From NCBI RefSeq assembly GCF_016863295.1, contig NZ_BOOP01000029.1, forward strand, positions 62,001-126,000: 64,000 nt of DNA. Reading direction: 5' to 3'. Source of the DNA: Planotetraspora phitsanulokensis (lineage in GTDB: Bacteria; Actinomycetota; Actinomycetes; Streptosporangiales; Streptosporangiaceae). Both the position numbers and the translations under genes were made by a program. The notes below the pieces were generated by a model, which saw only the letters and a list, made by a program, of their open reading frames with translations, was not told the origin of the DNA and ran no database searches. Positions 50,434 to 59,590 of this stretch are shown here, one piece after another (the first letter of the stretch is position 1; each line of letters begins with the position of its first letter).

Positions 50434-50501
50434 GTCTCCAACTATCGCGTCTTAGCAGATAGCGCTAGCCTTATTGGGTACGTCAAGAGGAGGGGATCGC
50501 C

Positions 50502-51266
50502 GTGGGGATCGGGTACCGAGAGCTCGCCAGCGTTCTACGAACGGCCATAGCTGAGGGCGACTACCCGCCAGACACCACGCTGCCGAAGCAGGAGGAGATC
50601 GCCACCCGGTATGACGTCAACATCAAGACTGTCCGGCAGGCGATCCAACTCCTTGAGAGCGAAGGCCTAGTAACAGCCATCCGCCGCCGCGGAACCGTTG
50701 TCCGTAGCCGGCCTCCCATGAAGCGCCTCGGCGCCGAGCGCTACGCGAAGAGCAAGTGGAAGTTCGGACTCGTAGCCTTCGCAGCAGACCGCGAGGCATC
50801 AGGCCGAAGCTGGCAAGCGAGCGACCAGACCAACACCGTCAGAAAGGTCGAGGCTGACGACGATGTTGCAGCCGCCTTGCAGCTCACCCCAGGAGCACCT
50901 GTCTACGAACGCGCGCGCCTGGTCAAGGATGGCGAGACACCAACGCACACGCTCACCAGCTACTACCGCCCGGAAGACGTCGAAGGTACGCCGCTCGTTG
51001 ATTCCGCAGTAGGGCCAGCCGGACGGGGTGGAGGCTTCGCCGTTCTCACCCTGCAAGGGTTGGAACCCGACACCATCACCGAAAGCCTTCATGCACGCAT
51101 GCCCAGCCCCGAAGAAGCCGAGCAGCTCCAACTGCCTCAGGGGGTGCCAGTCATGGTGCTCACACGCACGACTAGCACTCGCGACGGTCGGGTAGTCGAG
51201 TTCGCACGAGGGGTCAATGCCGCCTCGCATTTCGAATGGTCCTACACCTTCAAGATCCCTGACTAA
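50502..51266 (+). CDS. GntR (HutC subfamily) regulator, KorSA-like
   Basis: A 254-aa protein. The N-terminal GntR winged helix is ASVLRTAIAEGDYPPDTTLP followed by IATRYDVNIKTVRQAIQLLE. The C-terminal UTRA ligand domain includes GAPVYERARLVKDGETP and VPVMVLTRTTSTRDGRVVEFARG. It is the expected master repressor of excision and transfer, binding the two palindromes upstream. Confidence 0.92.
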   Translation: MGIGYRELASVLRTAIAEGDYPPDTTLPKQEEIATRYDVNIKTVRQAIQLLESEGLVTAIRRRGTVVRSRPPMKRLGAERYAKSKWKFGLVAFAADREASGRSWQASDQTNTVRKVEADDDVAAALQLTPGAPVYERARLVKDGETPTHTLTSYYRPEDVEGTPLVDSAVGPAGRGGGFAVLTLQGLEPDTITESLHARMPSPEEAEQLQLPQGVPVMVLTRTTSTRDGRVVEFARGVNAASHFEWSYTFKIPD

Positions 51267-51288
51267 GGGATCAGCTTCGGGAGCTGTG

Positions 51289-51942
51289 ATGTCTGCTGTG
51301 ATCCCCGACGACCTCAGGACAGACGTGGCAACCCTCTGGGACTACCACGACATGCACCACGAACCGCGGCCATGCGATGTAGGGGTCGGACTTGGCAGTC
51401 ATGACCTCGGAGTCGCCACCTTCACCGCTGAGCTATTCCAGAAGGACATGTTCCCCCTCGTCGTGTTCAGCGGCGCTAACGCTCCTACGACCGTCGAGCG
51501 GTTTCCGCGGGGCGAGGCTGTTCACTACCGCGAGCATGCCATCGCACTGGGCGTCCCCTCAGAGGCGATACTGATCGAACCACGCGCAACCAACACTGGA
51601 GAAAACATCCAGTTCACGCGGCGACGCTTGGATGACGAAGGCATACACCCGTCGTTGGTCATGCTGATTTCCCGGCCCTACCAGCAGCGACGTGCCTACG
51701 CGACGTGCCGGAAGTTCTGGCCCGAGGTCGAGGTCATCTGCGCATCCCGACCGCTGCCGCTCGACGAGTACGTGCAAGACATCGGCGATGCCGACCGGGT
51801 AATCAACATGATCGTTGGTGACACCCAGCGAATCCTTGAGTACCCGAAGCGTGGCTTCGCCATCCCGCAGAAGATGCCCATGGACGTCGAGATTGCTTAC
51901 AAGAGGCTTGTCGCGGCCGGCTACACCACCAGGCTGATCTAA
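51289..51942 (+). CDS. YdcF/SanA-like DUF218 protein
   Basis: A 217-aa protein: DVGVGLGSHDLGVATFTAELF, PLVVFSGANAPTTVERFPRGEA, EPRATNTGENIQFTRRRL and SRPYQQRRAYATCRKFWP are DUF218 landmarks. These proteins have a Rossmann-like fold; some act in envelope metabolism. No membrane segment here, unlike SanA/ElyC. It starts 22 bp after the GntR stop and may be co-transcribed with it. Confidence 0.85.
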   Translation: MSAVIPDDLRTDVATLWDYHDMHHEPRPCDVGVGLGSHDLGVATFTAELFQKDMFPLVVFSGANAPTTVERFPRGEAVHYREHAIALGVPSEAILIEPRATNTGENIQFTRRRLDDEGIHPSLVMLISRPYQQRRAYATCRKFWPEVEVICASRPLPLDEYVQDIGDADRVINMIVGDTQRILEYPKRGFAIPQKMPMDVEIAYKRLVAAGYTTRLI

Positions 51943-52128
51943 CCGCGATCACCGCGTGCCCAGGACGATGACTGCAGGCAGTACGACGGCGTGCACCTTG
52001 TCTAGCTTGCTGTGATCAGGATGGTTCGCCGGATTTAGGTTCGTGCCGGTGCCAAGGCAATTCGCCTCCCGTAGGGAGCCTGATCGCGTAAGTTGTGGCA
52101 TCTCGAAGATCTGTGCGAAGGAGTGGCA

Positions 52129-52725
52129 GTGGGCCGGAATCCTCAGATAGCGGCGCTCGCGCAGGTCCTGCCGGCGTCGCAGGGCGTGGATGAGCGGATC
52201 GACTGGAGTGAGGTCGAGGAGATCTGGGGGACCCGGTTTCCGGCCGACTATGTCGCCTTCATGGAGGTGTACGGGGCAGGGCAGATCAGCGGGGAAGTCA
52301 GGATATTGCTGCCGGTTCCGCGGCCCGACGCATATTCGGACGGGACCGGCCTGCGGCAGGAGACATTGAACGCCCGCGGCAGCTGGGAGATGCGCGGTGG
52401 CAGTGGCAGAGCGGCCCTCGACGTGGATCCCGACGCCATCCTGGCCTGGGGCGTTACCACCGGCGCGGACATCTACTGCTGGCTGACCGCAAGCGACGAT
52501 CCCGACCGATGGCCCGTCCTCGTATACGGGCGGCACACGAATCCCACCCTTCAAGTCCACCCGTTCGGGATGGCGCAGTTCCTGCGCAGACTGCTCACCG
52601 ACGACGAGTTCCAGGAAGAGACGATCAGTGTCGTCCTTCCGGGAGAACCCTCCTTCGTCAACTGGCGGGAGGAGAAACGGCGGTGGGACGCGGGCCTAGA
52701 CCCCTCAACAGGGGAGCCCTGGTAA
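52129..52725 (+). CDS. SMI1/KNR4 (SUKH) family protein
   Basis: A 198-aa protein with the SUKH outline: DWSEVEEIWGTRFPADYVAFMEVYGAG near the N-terminus (split over two elements), a beta core with LAWGVTTGADIYCWL, and FLRRLLTDDEF at the end. SUKH proteins are commonly immunity proteins to nuclease or deaminase toxins. No toxin is adjacent, so this may be orphan immunity. The GTG at 52129 is chosen for GAAGGAG upstream; earlier in-frame sequence lacks a good start. Confidence 0.8.
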   Translation: MGRNPQIAALAQVLPASQGVDERIDWSEVEEIWGTRFPADYVAFMEVYGAGQISGEVRILLPVPRPDAYSDGTGLRQETLNARGSWEMRGGSGRAALDVDPDAILAWGVTTGADIYCWLTASDDPDRWPVLVYGRHTNPTLQVHPFGMAQFLRRLLTDDEFQEETISVVLPGEPSFVNWREEKRRWDAGLDPSTGEPW

Positions 52726-53976
52726 CGGCGGCGGAAGTCGAGGCACTTAGCTCGTTCTGATGTCCCGGCCCACCCCCTCCAGAGGACCGGGACCGGTCCA
52801 TATTCGCCCTATCGCGGGAGCTGTGCAGGACAACCCCGTCCTGTGACGCCAGCCAGCACGTTACGCCGAGTGGCGACCCCTTCATGGGGGAGCTGTTACG
52901 ACTTTCCATCCGTGGTCAAGCCGCCTTCGGCGGCAAGCACCCGCGCAGGCGCGCTGTGAGAGGTCCGATGGGGCCTATCCAGGATGCCGATCGTGCATCA
53001 CGCGTACGGGGCTCCCGCCTGCCGCCTCGTACTCCCACCAGTTCGGCTGCCGCCTCAGGCGCCCTCTCGTCACCGTTTGTCGGGATGAAACGAGCGTAGC
53101 CCCGGTTGTGGGTCCGATCATTTGGTTTTTGAGGCATGTCGCGACGGGAGACCGCAGCAGGGAGAGGGAGAGAGGAAGGAGCACCGCGGGGAAGACCTGG
53201 CGATCGATGCGAGAGGCGGTCCGAGATGGAACGGACGCACCGGAAGAGGAATCGGCGATGTGGCTGGGTGCTTGAGTTGCCTTGCGGGGATACCGCGGAG
53301 GGGTCGAGTAGGGGGAAGCACAGCGCAGCCCAGGTTGCCATCACGGCCTGCACTCACGAGAGCACACGGGCGAAGAGTCAATCCGTTGCACCGCGCGCCC
53401 GCCCGCCGGCGGGCTGCGGCTCTTCGGCCGGTCCCGCCGTTGGCGGCGCGCACCACGCCGACAAGCGCCGTGGGCGTCAGATGGCGGCATTGCGGCTGGT
53501 CCAGATGGGGATCTCTCCCAATTGGTGATTGGTCATGGCCATGAGCAGGCATGAGCCGAATAGACCCGGAAATCAGAGGACGCCACGGGCGAGGAGAGAG
53601 AAGGAAGTTAAGAAGGCGGTGAGGGGAAGAGCATTGGGGCGCTGCCCCAAACCCCGGCCAACTTCGGAGATGGGGGGACCCGCGCAAGGGTGCAGGTGGT
53701 GGTGTGGGTTCATCTCCTCGCCGGCCCCACAAGGGGTGCCAGACCAGCCACCCACGGTCAAGCCGTCCTGTGCTCGTAGGGCAACCAGCGCGCGAGGAAG
53801 GTCACCGGGAGGATGGAACACGCGAAGGACGGCCTGACCCCGGGCGCCCGGCCAGGCATGGCTATGCCCGCCGACGAGGAGATGAACCACCTCTAGAAAG
53901 CCGTCAGGCGAGATGCTTCATCAATGCGGAAGTGCTTTTAGCCGCCATTAAGAGGGGTTTTGGTTCGCCGAAAATC
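52726..53976. other. Long non-coding gap with purine-rich tracts and small hairpins
   Basis: About 1.25 kb without a credible gene: open frames exist on both strands but have arbitrary composition and no ribosome sites. Features seen are GCCGCCTTCGGCGGC near 52921, purine-only runs near 53154-53190 and 53583-53636, the 14-bp palindrome GCCCGCCGGCGGGC near 53398, and hairpin TTGGGGCGCTGCCCCAA near 53634. It separates backbone-like high-GC genes from AT-richer cargo, so a decayed segment or a replication/transfer site is possible. Confidence 0.5.
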
Positions 53977-53998
53977 TATGTCACAACTCCGTGACATA
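53977..53998. promoter_or_regulatory. Inverted repeat at the kinase-operon start (candidate operator)
   Basis: TATGTCAC-AACTCC-GTGACATA, perfect 8-bp arms and 6-bp spacer, ending on the first base of the ATG at 53998. A dimeric regulator bound here would block transcription or translation of the kinase operon. If the true start is the ATG at 54016, the dyad lies wholly upstream. Confidence 0.65.
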
Positions 53999-54837
53999 TG
54001 CCGTATCCTCTCTACATGTCAGTAGACGGACCGCGTTTACCGCATGCCGAGGTGCAAGCTTGTCTCGGAAGCCAGGCGACCTTCTTAGGCGGAGGCACGT
54101 TCGGCGATACATGGCGTTGTGGTAGCGAGGCAGTGAAAGTGTTGTGTGGAGCTGCTTCCGATCCGAGCCAGATTCAACGCGAGATCAACGGGCTGACAAG
54201 GGTCAAGCACCCGAACGTGGTCGAGCTTTATGAAGTCAGAATGCTTTCAATTGGTGGCGACTCTTATCCTGCAATGATATTTGAGTATATCGCTGGTGGC
54301 GATGTACTTGAGCGTCTACTGCAGGATCAGTGGCCCTCGACGGACGAAGCGGAAGACTTCTTGCGCAATCTCCTGGAGGGAATAAACGCACTCCATGAGA
54401 CATCTACGATTCATCGGGACATTAAGCCTGCAAACATTGCTCTTCGTAACGGTCGATGGAACGATCCAGTAATTCTCGACCTTGGCCTCTCAAAACAGCT
54501 CGACGCGCGGACGATCACAGTGTATCCGAATCTTATCGGAACCCCTTTGTATATGGCACCAGAGCAACTCCGCGGCGAGCGGGCAGTAAAAGCTAGCGAC
54601 CTATGGGCGGTTGGGCTTGTAACGGCGCAACTTCTCCTACGCGAGCACCCTTTTTATAAGACGGGTGAAAATATAAGCGCGCAGGAATATCTCGATCGTC
54701 TTAGAATCGGCCCGCCGTCCTTTCCGCCAAATCTCAAGCAATCAACGTCGGCGGCACTGAAGCGACTTCTCTCCTATGTCGCATATTCGCGAGGAAGTGC
54801 ACGTAGCAACCTGAGACGCCTCTCGGAAGGAAGGTAG
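53998..54837 (+). CDS. Serine/threonine protein kinase (kinase domain only)
   Basis: A 279-aa Hanks-type kinase with all core residues: Gly loop GGGTFGDTW (31-39), Lys47 in AVKVL, Glu62, catalytic loop HRDIKPANI (Asp141, Asn146), metal Asp161 in DLG, and the activation segment GTPLYMAPEQL. It has no membrane helix or sensor domain, unlike housekeeping PknB-type kinases. AT-rich codon use contrasts with neighbours. It is followed 9 bp later by the 475-aa gene, its likely partner or target. An ATG at 54016 is an alternative start. Confidence 0.92.
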   Translation: MPYPLYMSVDGPRLPHAEVQACLGSQATFLGGGTFGDTWRCGSEAVKVLCGAASDPSQIQREINGLTRVKHPNVVELYEVRMLSIGGDSYPAMIFEYIAGGDVLERLLQDQWPSTDEAEDFLRNLLEGINALHETSTIHRDIKPANIALRNGRWNDPVILDLGLSKQLDARTITVYPNLIGTPLYMAPEQLRGERAVKASDLWAVGLVTAQLLLREHPFYKTGENISAQEYLDRLRIGPPSFPPNLKQSTSAALKRLLSYVAYSRGSARSNLRRLSEGR

Positions 54838-54846
54838 TAGCTGCCG

Positions 54847-56274
54847 ATGACGGACGATCACGAGGACTGGCTGCAGCCACTCTGGGACGATGACGATGAA
54901 AGCGACGACAGTTCGGAAGTCTTAGCCGACAATGGCGTGAGCGAAGTAGTCAAGATTCAAACGCCGGACGGCATCGATTTTCTAATTGTTAAAGGTGGAG
55001 ACTCGGGCGCCATTGTCCACGCGCCGCCGGCCGGCTCCACGACAAGCCCAGGACTCGCTGGTCAAATACCGAACCGTGACGAGGCACTGAGCAGTGGCCG
55101 GCCGCTATTTCTGTTCACGGCCGGTCAGCGCAATCATGTCCAAGGGAATGAGGTGCTCAGTCGGCTTTATGCCGAGCATGGCGATCATCTTAGCGTGGGT
55201 GTGATAGCCAGCATTCCTCGACACAATGCAAAAAAGATCCACGACACATTCAACTGCGACGTGGCAGCAGTAAGAATCGCGGATCCGGAAGGATTTAAGT
55301 CAGATAGAGGTAGTCTCATTCTCGCAAGTGAGAACGCGGATGACTACAACAATGAAGAGACAGGAAAGGCGGCCGAGAAGGAGGCAAAGCGACTTCGTGA
55401 AAGGGCGCCCTATCTCGACCGAGTAGGCGACGATGATTACATTGCGCAGGTCCTCGATGCTCAACGTGCTGCGGGAGCAAACCTCTTGCTCACGTCGGGA
55501 CGCGCTTTGCATGCGGCAGACCTTCGCAAGACGCTCGACGGTGCTGTTGACGAGGGAAACACGGCCCTTGAGTTGCTTAGAGACGGTGAACGGCTCGCCC
55601 TCAATCTCACAATTCCGTTCGAATGCATGATAAACGGCAACTATCTGGAGGTACTTCTTAACGAGCTAGTCGAGCAGGATCAGTTTGATATCTGGTACGT
55701 TCGAGTGCAGTGGAGGAGATCTACTGATAGCGCTCAGCCTATAGATTCAGAGCTGATAAAAGGCTACAAGGAGCTCTGTAACTTATCTCAGGATGAGGAG
55801 CGATTGCTCATCCTGCCGCAGACCGGCCTGACCGGATGGTATTTGATGGCTCACGGTGCAGCCGGTTTTGGTACTGGGACATCCGGAACGGGGCAAGGCT
55901 TTTGGGAGCATCGTCCGGTTAGGCGGAGAAAAGGCGCAACAAATGCGGAGCGCCTCTTCGAGTCTTCCCTCCTGCACTCGGTGGAGTACTCTACCCATCA
56001 ACTGTTGGAGACAGAGCCGGATTATAGGGCTTGCGAATGCCGCTGGTGCGACGCACTTTCCGCATCAGGCGTCTTCAATCAGTCAATCGCAGAGTGGCAT
56101 GGCGTATACAACCAGGGGATACTTGCGGCTACCATTTCGAGGGATAGTCGCGCAGGCGGATATGCCGGCAGCGTCAGGCGGATTGTGAAGGCAGCGCAGG
56201 AGTTCGCCGATGGGAAAGCACTAGCGGGGCGGGAGGAGCCGAAACACATCCCTGTCTGGCGTCAGCATCTATAG
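54847..56274 (+). CDS. Unrecognised 475-aa protein, TIM-barrel-like with a CxCxxC...H site
   Basis: I do not recognise the family. An acidic N-terminus (~1-35) is followed by alternating strand/helix units (SVGVIASIPRHNAKKIHDTF, LALNLTIPFECMINGNYLEV, ERLLILPQTGLTGWYLMAHG) suggesting a TIM barrel. Cys396-x-Cys398-x2-Cys401 and His418 near the C-terminus have the layout of the zinc site of tRNA-guanine transglycosylase/DpdA enzymes. That would imply base exchange in tRNA or DNA, but the resemblance is by eye only. Coupled to the kinase; its last 101 bp overlap the antisense nuclease gene. Confidence 0.6.
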   Translation: MTDDHEDWLQPLWDDDDESDDSSEVLADNGVSEVVKIQTPDGIDFLIVKGGDSGAIVHAPPAGSTTSPGLAGQIPNRDEALSSGRPLFLFTAGQRNHVQGNEVLSRLYAEHGDHLSVGVIASIPRHNAKKIHDTFNCDVAAVRIADPEGFKSDRGSLILASENADDYNNEETGKAAEKEAKRLRERAPYLDRVGDDDYIAQVLDAQRAAGANLLLTSGRALHAADLRKTLDGAVDEGNTALELLRDGERLALNLTIPFECMINGNYLEVLLNELVEQDQFDIWYVRVQWRRSTDSAQPIDSELIKGYKELCNLSQDEERLLILPQTGLTGWYLMAHGAAGFGTGTSGTGQGFWEHRPVRRRKGATNAERLFESSLLHSVEYSTHQLLETEPDYRACECRWCDALSASGVFNQSIAEWHGVYNQGILAATISRDSRAGGYAGSVRRIVKAAQEFADGKALAGREEPKHIPVWRQHL

Positions 56275-57037
56275 AGGAAGTAAGGAATCGACCGAAGACG
56301 GGATACACGCCTCCAGTGTTTGAGCCCTGCAAATACAGATTAAACACCCGCTCGACCAATGTCTCCCGATGGATAGATGAGATACGTCCTCTGCGAGGTG
56401 CATGAGACTCAATGTTCAGGCTTCCATCACTGACCAGGCCAGCCAGCCCAACTTCTGAGTTCTCAAAGAGATGCTTGTAGGCTATAGCGCTACTGAGCTT
56501 CCCATTGCTGAGAACTACCCAGGCATGGTCGGCTCCAGCGCCGTGACGACGGGCTTGCCCAAGCGCTGATTTCCAATCTCGAACTTTGACCTCGACAGTG
56601 GCCAATTGGCTTGCCACTGAGGTGAATCGATGTAGCGCGCGCCATTTGCCTCGTCCTCGTCGCTCGATATGACCTAGCCCCTGGAGTCGAGGAAGGATTA
56701 CGGAGGAGAGGTAGCCGGGCGATACGCCAGCCGTGACTGCTATGTCCGCGGGCGAAAGATGCCCATGTCCCGAGCTACGGTGAAACTCTTGTGAGAGGCT
56801 TAGTAGTGCGGCGACATCGGCGGCGTCAACCACTGGAGCAAGGCCATTAGTAAGTCTTTCGTTTAGCGCTCGCTCGTTGAACGCAACAAATACCAGGTCG
56901 GGGACTCCCGACATTGACTGGACTTCATAAAAGACCGAAACGGGCAAGCGTGTGCTTGCCAGTCGCCACGCATGCTGGGCCACATAGGCGTACATGTCGG
57001 CTTCATACCGGAATGCGAAGTTTGGCATATCGGTCAT
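56174..57037 (-). CDS. PD-(D/E)XK nuclease-fold protein with inserted winged helix
   Basis: A 287-aa protein. The nuclease motif is split: Glu38 and Pro46-Asp47 in FYEVQSMSGVPDLVFVAF, then Glu149-x-Lys151 in TVEVKVRDWKSALGQA with the usual following helix (QARRHGAGADHAWVVL). Between them, residues ~75-135 form a helix-turn-helix/winged domain (HLSPADIAVTAGVSPGYLSS, GLGHIERRGRGKWRAL). The insert may recognise DNA or a partner. Convergent with the 475-aa gene; the last ~35 residues come from the overlap and may be dispensable. Confidence 0.78.
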   Translation of the reverse strand: MTDMPNFAFRYEADMYAYVAQHAWRLASTRLPVSVFYEVQSMSGVPDLVFVAFNERALNERLTNGLAPVVDAADVAALLSLSQEFHRSSGHGHLSPADIAVTAGVSPGYLSSVILPRLQGLGHIERRGRGKWRALHRFTSVASQLATVEVKVRDWKSALGQARRHGAGADHAWVVLSNGKLSSAIAYKHLFENSEVGLAGLVSDGSLNIESHAPRRGRISSIHRETLVERVFNLYLQGSNTGGVYPVFGRFLTSSIDADARQGCVSAPPAPLVLSHRRTPALPSQSA

Positions 57038-57695
57038 TTCCTGACCCTACCCATAATCACCGGAAGATCAACCCCGTGGGATGCCTTCAGATTGCTAACG
57101 GTGTTGAATCAATTACATTAAGCGACTCTAGCTGTCGCAAGGGTGCGTGTTCGGGTACGGGTTAGGGTCCCAGGTGTGGTCTTGGGTAGCCGCACGGAGC
57201 GCTTAGCAGCCGGCTAAAGGCGCGGAATCCCTGCCAGAAACCTTCGCATCGTTCGAGATGGCCAGCCTTGAGGTGTGGATTAGGCAGCTTCTCCGCCTGA
57301 CCGGGGGCATGCCCGAGCACGCCTCTCCTGCTGACGCCCTCATACTGGGTCGAGGCAGTGAACTCGACGTCGTCACCAGGCAGAGTTCGCTGAAGCTCGG
57401 TCTCGAGGACCTGGCGACAGGGTTGAGTGGCCAACTGAGTGACAACCACTGTGAGCTTGCTCCGCTTTGGCGGACACCGTTGGTGTGGTGGTCAGGCGGC
57501 CTAGGTGGCTTCGTAGGCGGCGGGGCTGAGCAGCAGAACCGCGCATCATGCAATCACGTCGAATTGGCTTCGCGTCGAAGGGGCTGGGCGCGTCGCCCAC
57601 GTGTAGGACGCCATGGTGGAGACGTTGCCAAGGGTCACAGGTCATCTGTAGGCAACTTGCTGTGACGCGCACTGTGGTCGGAACGATTCTTAGGC
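57038..57695. other. Non-coding or decayed gap
   Basis: About 660 bp between the nuclease gene and the small membrane-protein gene. Open frames on both strands (for example 57258-57665 plus, 57162-57449 minus) lack ribosome sites and recognisable motifs. I see no IS element, RNA gene or repeat. It probably holds the minus-strand promoter of the nuclease gene at its left end. Confidence 0.5.
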
Positions 57696-58223
57696 ATGAG
57701 CAGCGAGATCGACTGGTGGCCGAACCTTCTGCAAGGTGCGCTTAGCGCGGTTGTGGGCGGCGTGGTCGCCGCAGTAACTGCGTGGGCGGTGGTGAGCATC
57801 ACCGGAAGGCAGGTGCGACGTCAGGCGGCCCACGATAGGGCCATTGCAGCGGCGCAAGCGCTCATTCAGGAGTCGCAGTTCTTGATAGCGGCGGTTGAGA
57901 TGGTCGAGCCGTGGCGGAGGTGGACATCCCGGGAAAGGCAGTATCAGCGACTCCGTGTGGCCGGCACTCGGTTCTCAACACGGGCCATGTTATATAAGTC
58001 AATCATCACAGCGGTTGACCCGGACTTCGGCAGGCGTCTGGATGAGCTATTGGATCCATTGCACAGTGTGCGTCCGATGTACGGGGAGGGGGCTAAGCGC
58101 TGGAGTACTGAGGACGGAATGCGGCTCATCCAAGCTGGCGATCTCTTCATCTTTCAGACACGCGGATGGATCGAGGACGAATCTCGAATGAAGAGACGCG
58201 ACAAGCGAGTGGCAGCCGCTTGA
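57696..58223 (+). CDS. Small membrane-anchored hypothetical protein
   Basis: A 175-aa protein with one N-terminal membrane helix (LLQGALSAVVGGVVAAVTAW) and a cytoplasmic, helical, charged remainder (AHDRAIAAAQALIQESQFLI, MLYKSIITAVDPDFGRRLDEL). No family recognised. Lies among defence-type cargo. Confidence 0.65.
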   Translation: MSSEIDWWPNLLQGALSAVVGGVVAAVTAWAVVSITGRQVRRQAAHDRAIAAAQALIQESQFLIAAVEMVEPWRRWTSRERQYQRLRVAGTRFSTRAMLYKSIITAVDPDFGRRLDELLDPLHSVRPMYGEGAKRWSTEDGMRLIQAGDLFIFQTRGWIEDESRMKRRDKRVAAA

Positions 58224-58301
58224 GGTTGCTGTTGTGGCTTCGGAGCAGTCGGCCCAGCAGACCCCGATGTGATGAGGGTGGACGAAGGGGCCCGCGTAGC
58301 G

Positions 58302-59399
58302 CTAGCGCTCCCAAAAGCTGTTATCAGGTAGCAAACCCCAGGTGATTAGTGGAGCAAAAGCGGATTCAAGAATGCTAGCTGTTGGCGTGCTTCGGCCGAG
58401 ATGTGCCGCCACGACTACTCGCCCAGCTCCAGCGGCTAAGTCGGCTAGCTGGATAGAGGGATGTTCGCTGGATTTTCCTGTTGCGAAAAGTGCAACACGT
58501 GCCTTGGGGGCCACCGCCACGAGACTTGGATGCGTCACCCATAGCGCCCGTAGCATTTGCTGAACAAACTCAGGCTTGAATAAAGAGTGCTCATCGTGCA
58601 GTAGCCTGAAGTCGCCCGAGATTTGGTACCAGTGGTGGATGCTAAGGGGAATCAGGGCGGCAAGCGGGTCTAGGGACGGTATGGAGGAGGTTCTATCCGC
58701 TACGTCGTGCACCAGTCTCTCGGCATAAGGGCGGGTCTCAAGTAATAGGATCAAGATTTCTTCAACGGACCGACGATGGCAGTTCCATCGAGCTTCCTCT
58801 AAGCGTCGATAAAATGACGGAACATCTTCCTTGGTGCCCTGCCTTTGTGTCGCTCGGGCAAGACCGACAAAGGCAACAAGTAGTGGTTCCCATGCCTCCC
58901 TCAAAGCTCGCGGTCCGTCCTTGAAAAATGTACTGGCCATGCGTCGGGCGGAGCCGTTCCGATACAGGTCAATATCATGGGCATATGCCCATTCTTCAAT
59001 AAGCAGGTCAATTATCTTCGACACTGCTGTATAGCGCTTCTCTGCAACTACGATATTGGTGCGGTCTGCTAATGGACCGCCTGGCGCAAAAATGTCGGCC
59101 AGTTCTCGCGCGGCGCGCTCCTTGCTGAAATGCGAAAATTTTATTTCGGGGGCCTGTGTAATACGCGCTCGCCTTCGTATGTCATCCAGTAGCGGTGCGG
59201 CCACGTCGTCGTCGATCTTCAGCGTTGCGTGCGCAATAATCGCCTGCTGATCTACCAAGTTTTCGCCGGTCGCGCCCGACTCGTCCGCAGCTACCCAAGG
59301 GAACTTTTGATCATCTTTCGTGGCGGCCTGGTGTGTCACTGGCCAGCTATTAATGTCCCAGTCGTGCCTGCTAGACGCGCGGTCTTCGTAGATAGACAT
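58302..59399 (-). CDS. DUF3800 family protein (RNase H-like fold)
   Basis: A 365-aa protein. The N-terminal acidic motif AADESGATGENLVD (Asp39-Glu40-Ser-Gly) and the C-terminal SIQLADLAAGAGRVV, together with a central HDEHS, are the DUF3800 signature. The family has an RNase H-like fold and is common in mobile elements and defence islands. Low-GC codon use. The ATG at 59399 begins MSIYEDRASS. Confidence 0.8.
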   Translation of the reverse strand: MSIYEDRASSRHDWDINSWPVTHQAATKDDQKFPWVAADESGATGENLVDQQAIIAHATLKIDDDVAAPLLDDIRRRARITQAPEIKFSHFSKERAARELADIFAPGGPLADRTNIVVAEKRYTAVSKIIDLLIEEWAYAHDIDLYRNGSARRMASTFFKDGPRALREAWEPLLVAFVGLARATQRQGTKEDVPSFYRRLEEARWNCHRRSVEEILILLLETRPYAERLVHDVADRTSSIPSLDPLAALIPLSIHHWYQISGDFRLLHDEHSLFKPEFVQQMLRALWVTHPSLVAVAPKARVALFATGKSSEHPSIQLADLAAGAGRVVVAAHLGRSTPTASILESAFAPLITWGLLPDNSFWER

Positions 59400-59590
59400 G
59401 CACGGATTCTAGCATTGGTCGAGATTTTCTTTGCGATTAATTATCAATAGAAGTGATTTCGCTCTATTGTGGATCTGTCACGTCGCTGTACGTGTTTCTG
59501 GCGGCTACCACTGAGTGGAAGTCTCCCTCTTCCAGTTCTCGGCAGTTAGAGTCGTATGACAGAGCGCAAATGCAGGCCCTCGGAGGGAGC

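Noticed and set aside
53118-53732. Open frames on both strands in the 52.7-54.0 kb gap
   Set aside because: Arg/Pro/Ser-rich random-looking translations, no ribosome sites, and competing frames of similar length on both strands.
57480-57540. Transposase remnant
   Set aside because: A short stretch read like the end of a transposase, but no catalytic motif, terminal inverted repeats or target duplication could be found.
57162-57665. Possible small genes on either strand
   Set aside because: No ribosome site, no recognisable motif, and the two frames overlap antisense; I could not choose between them.
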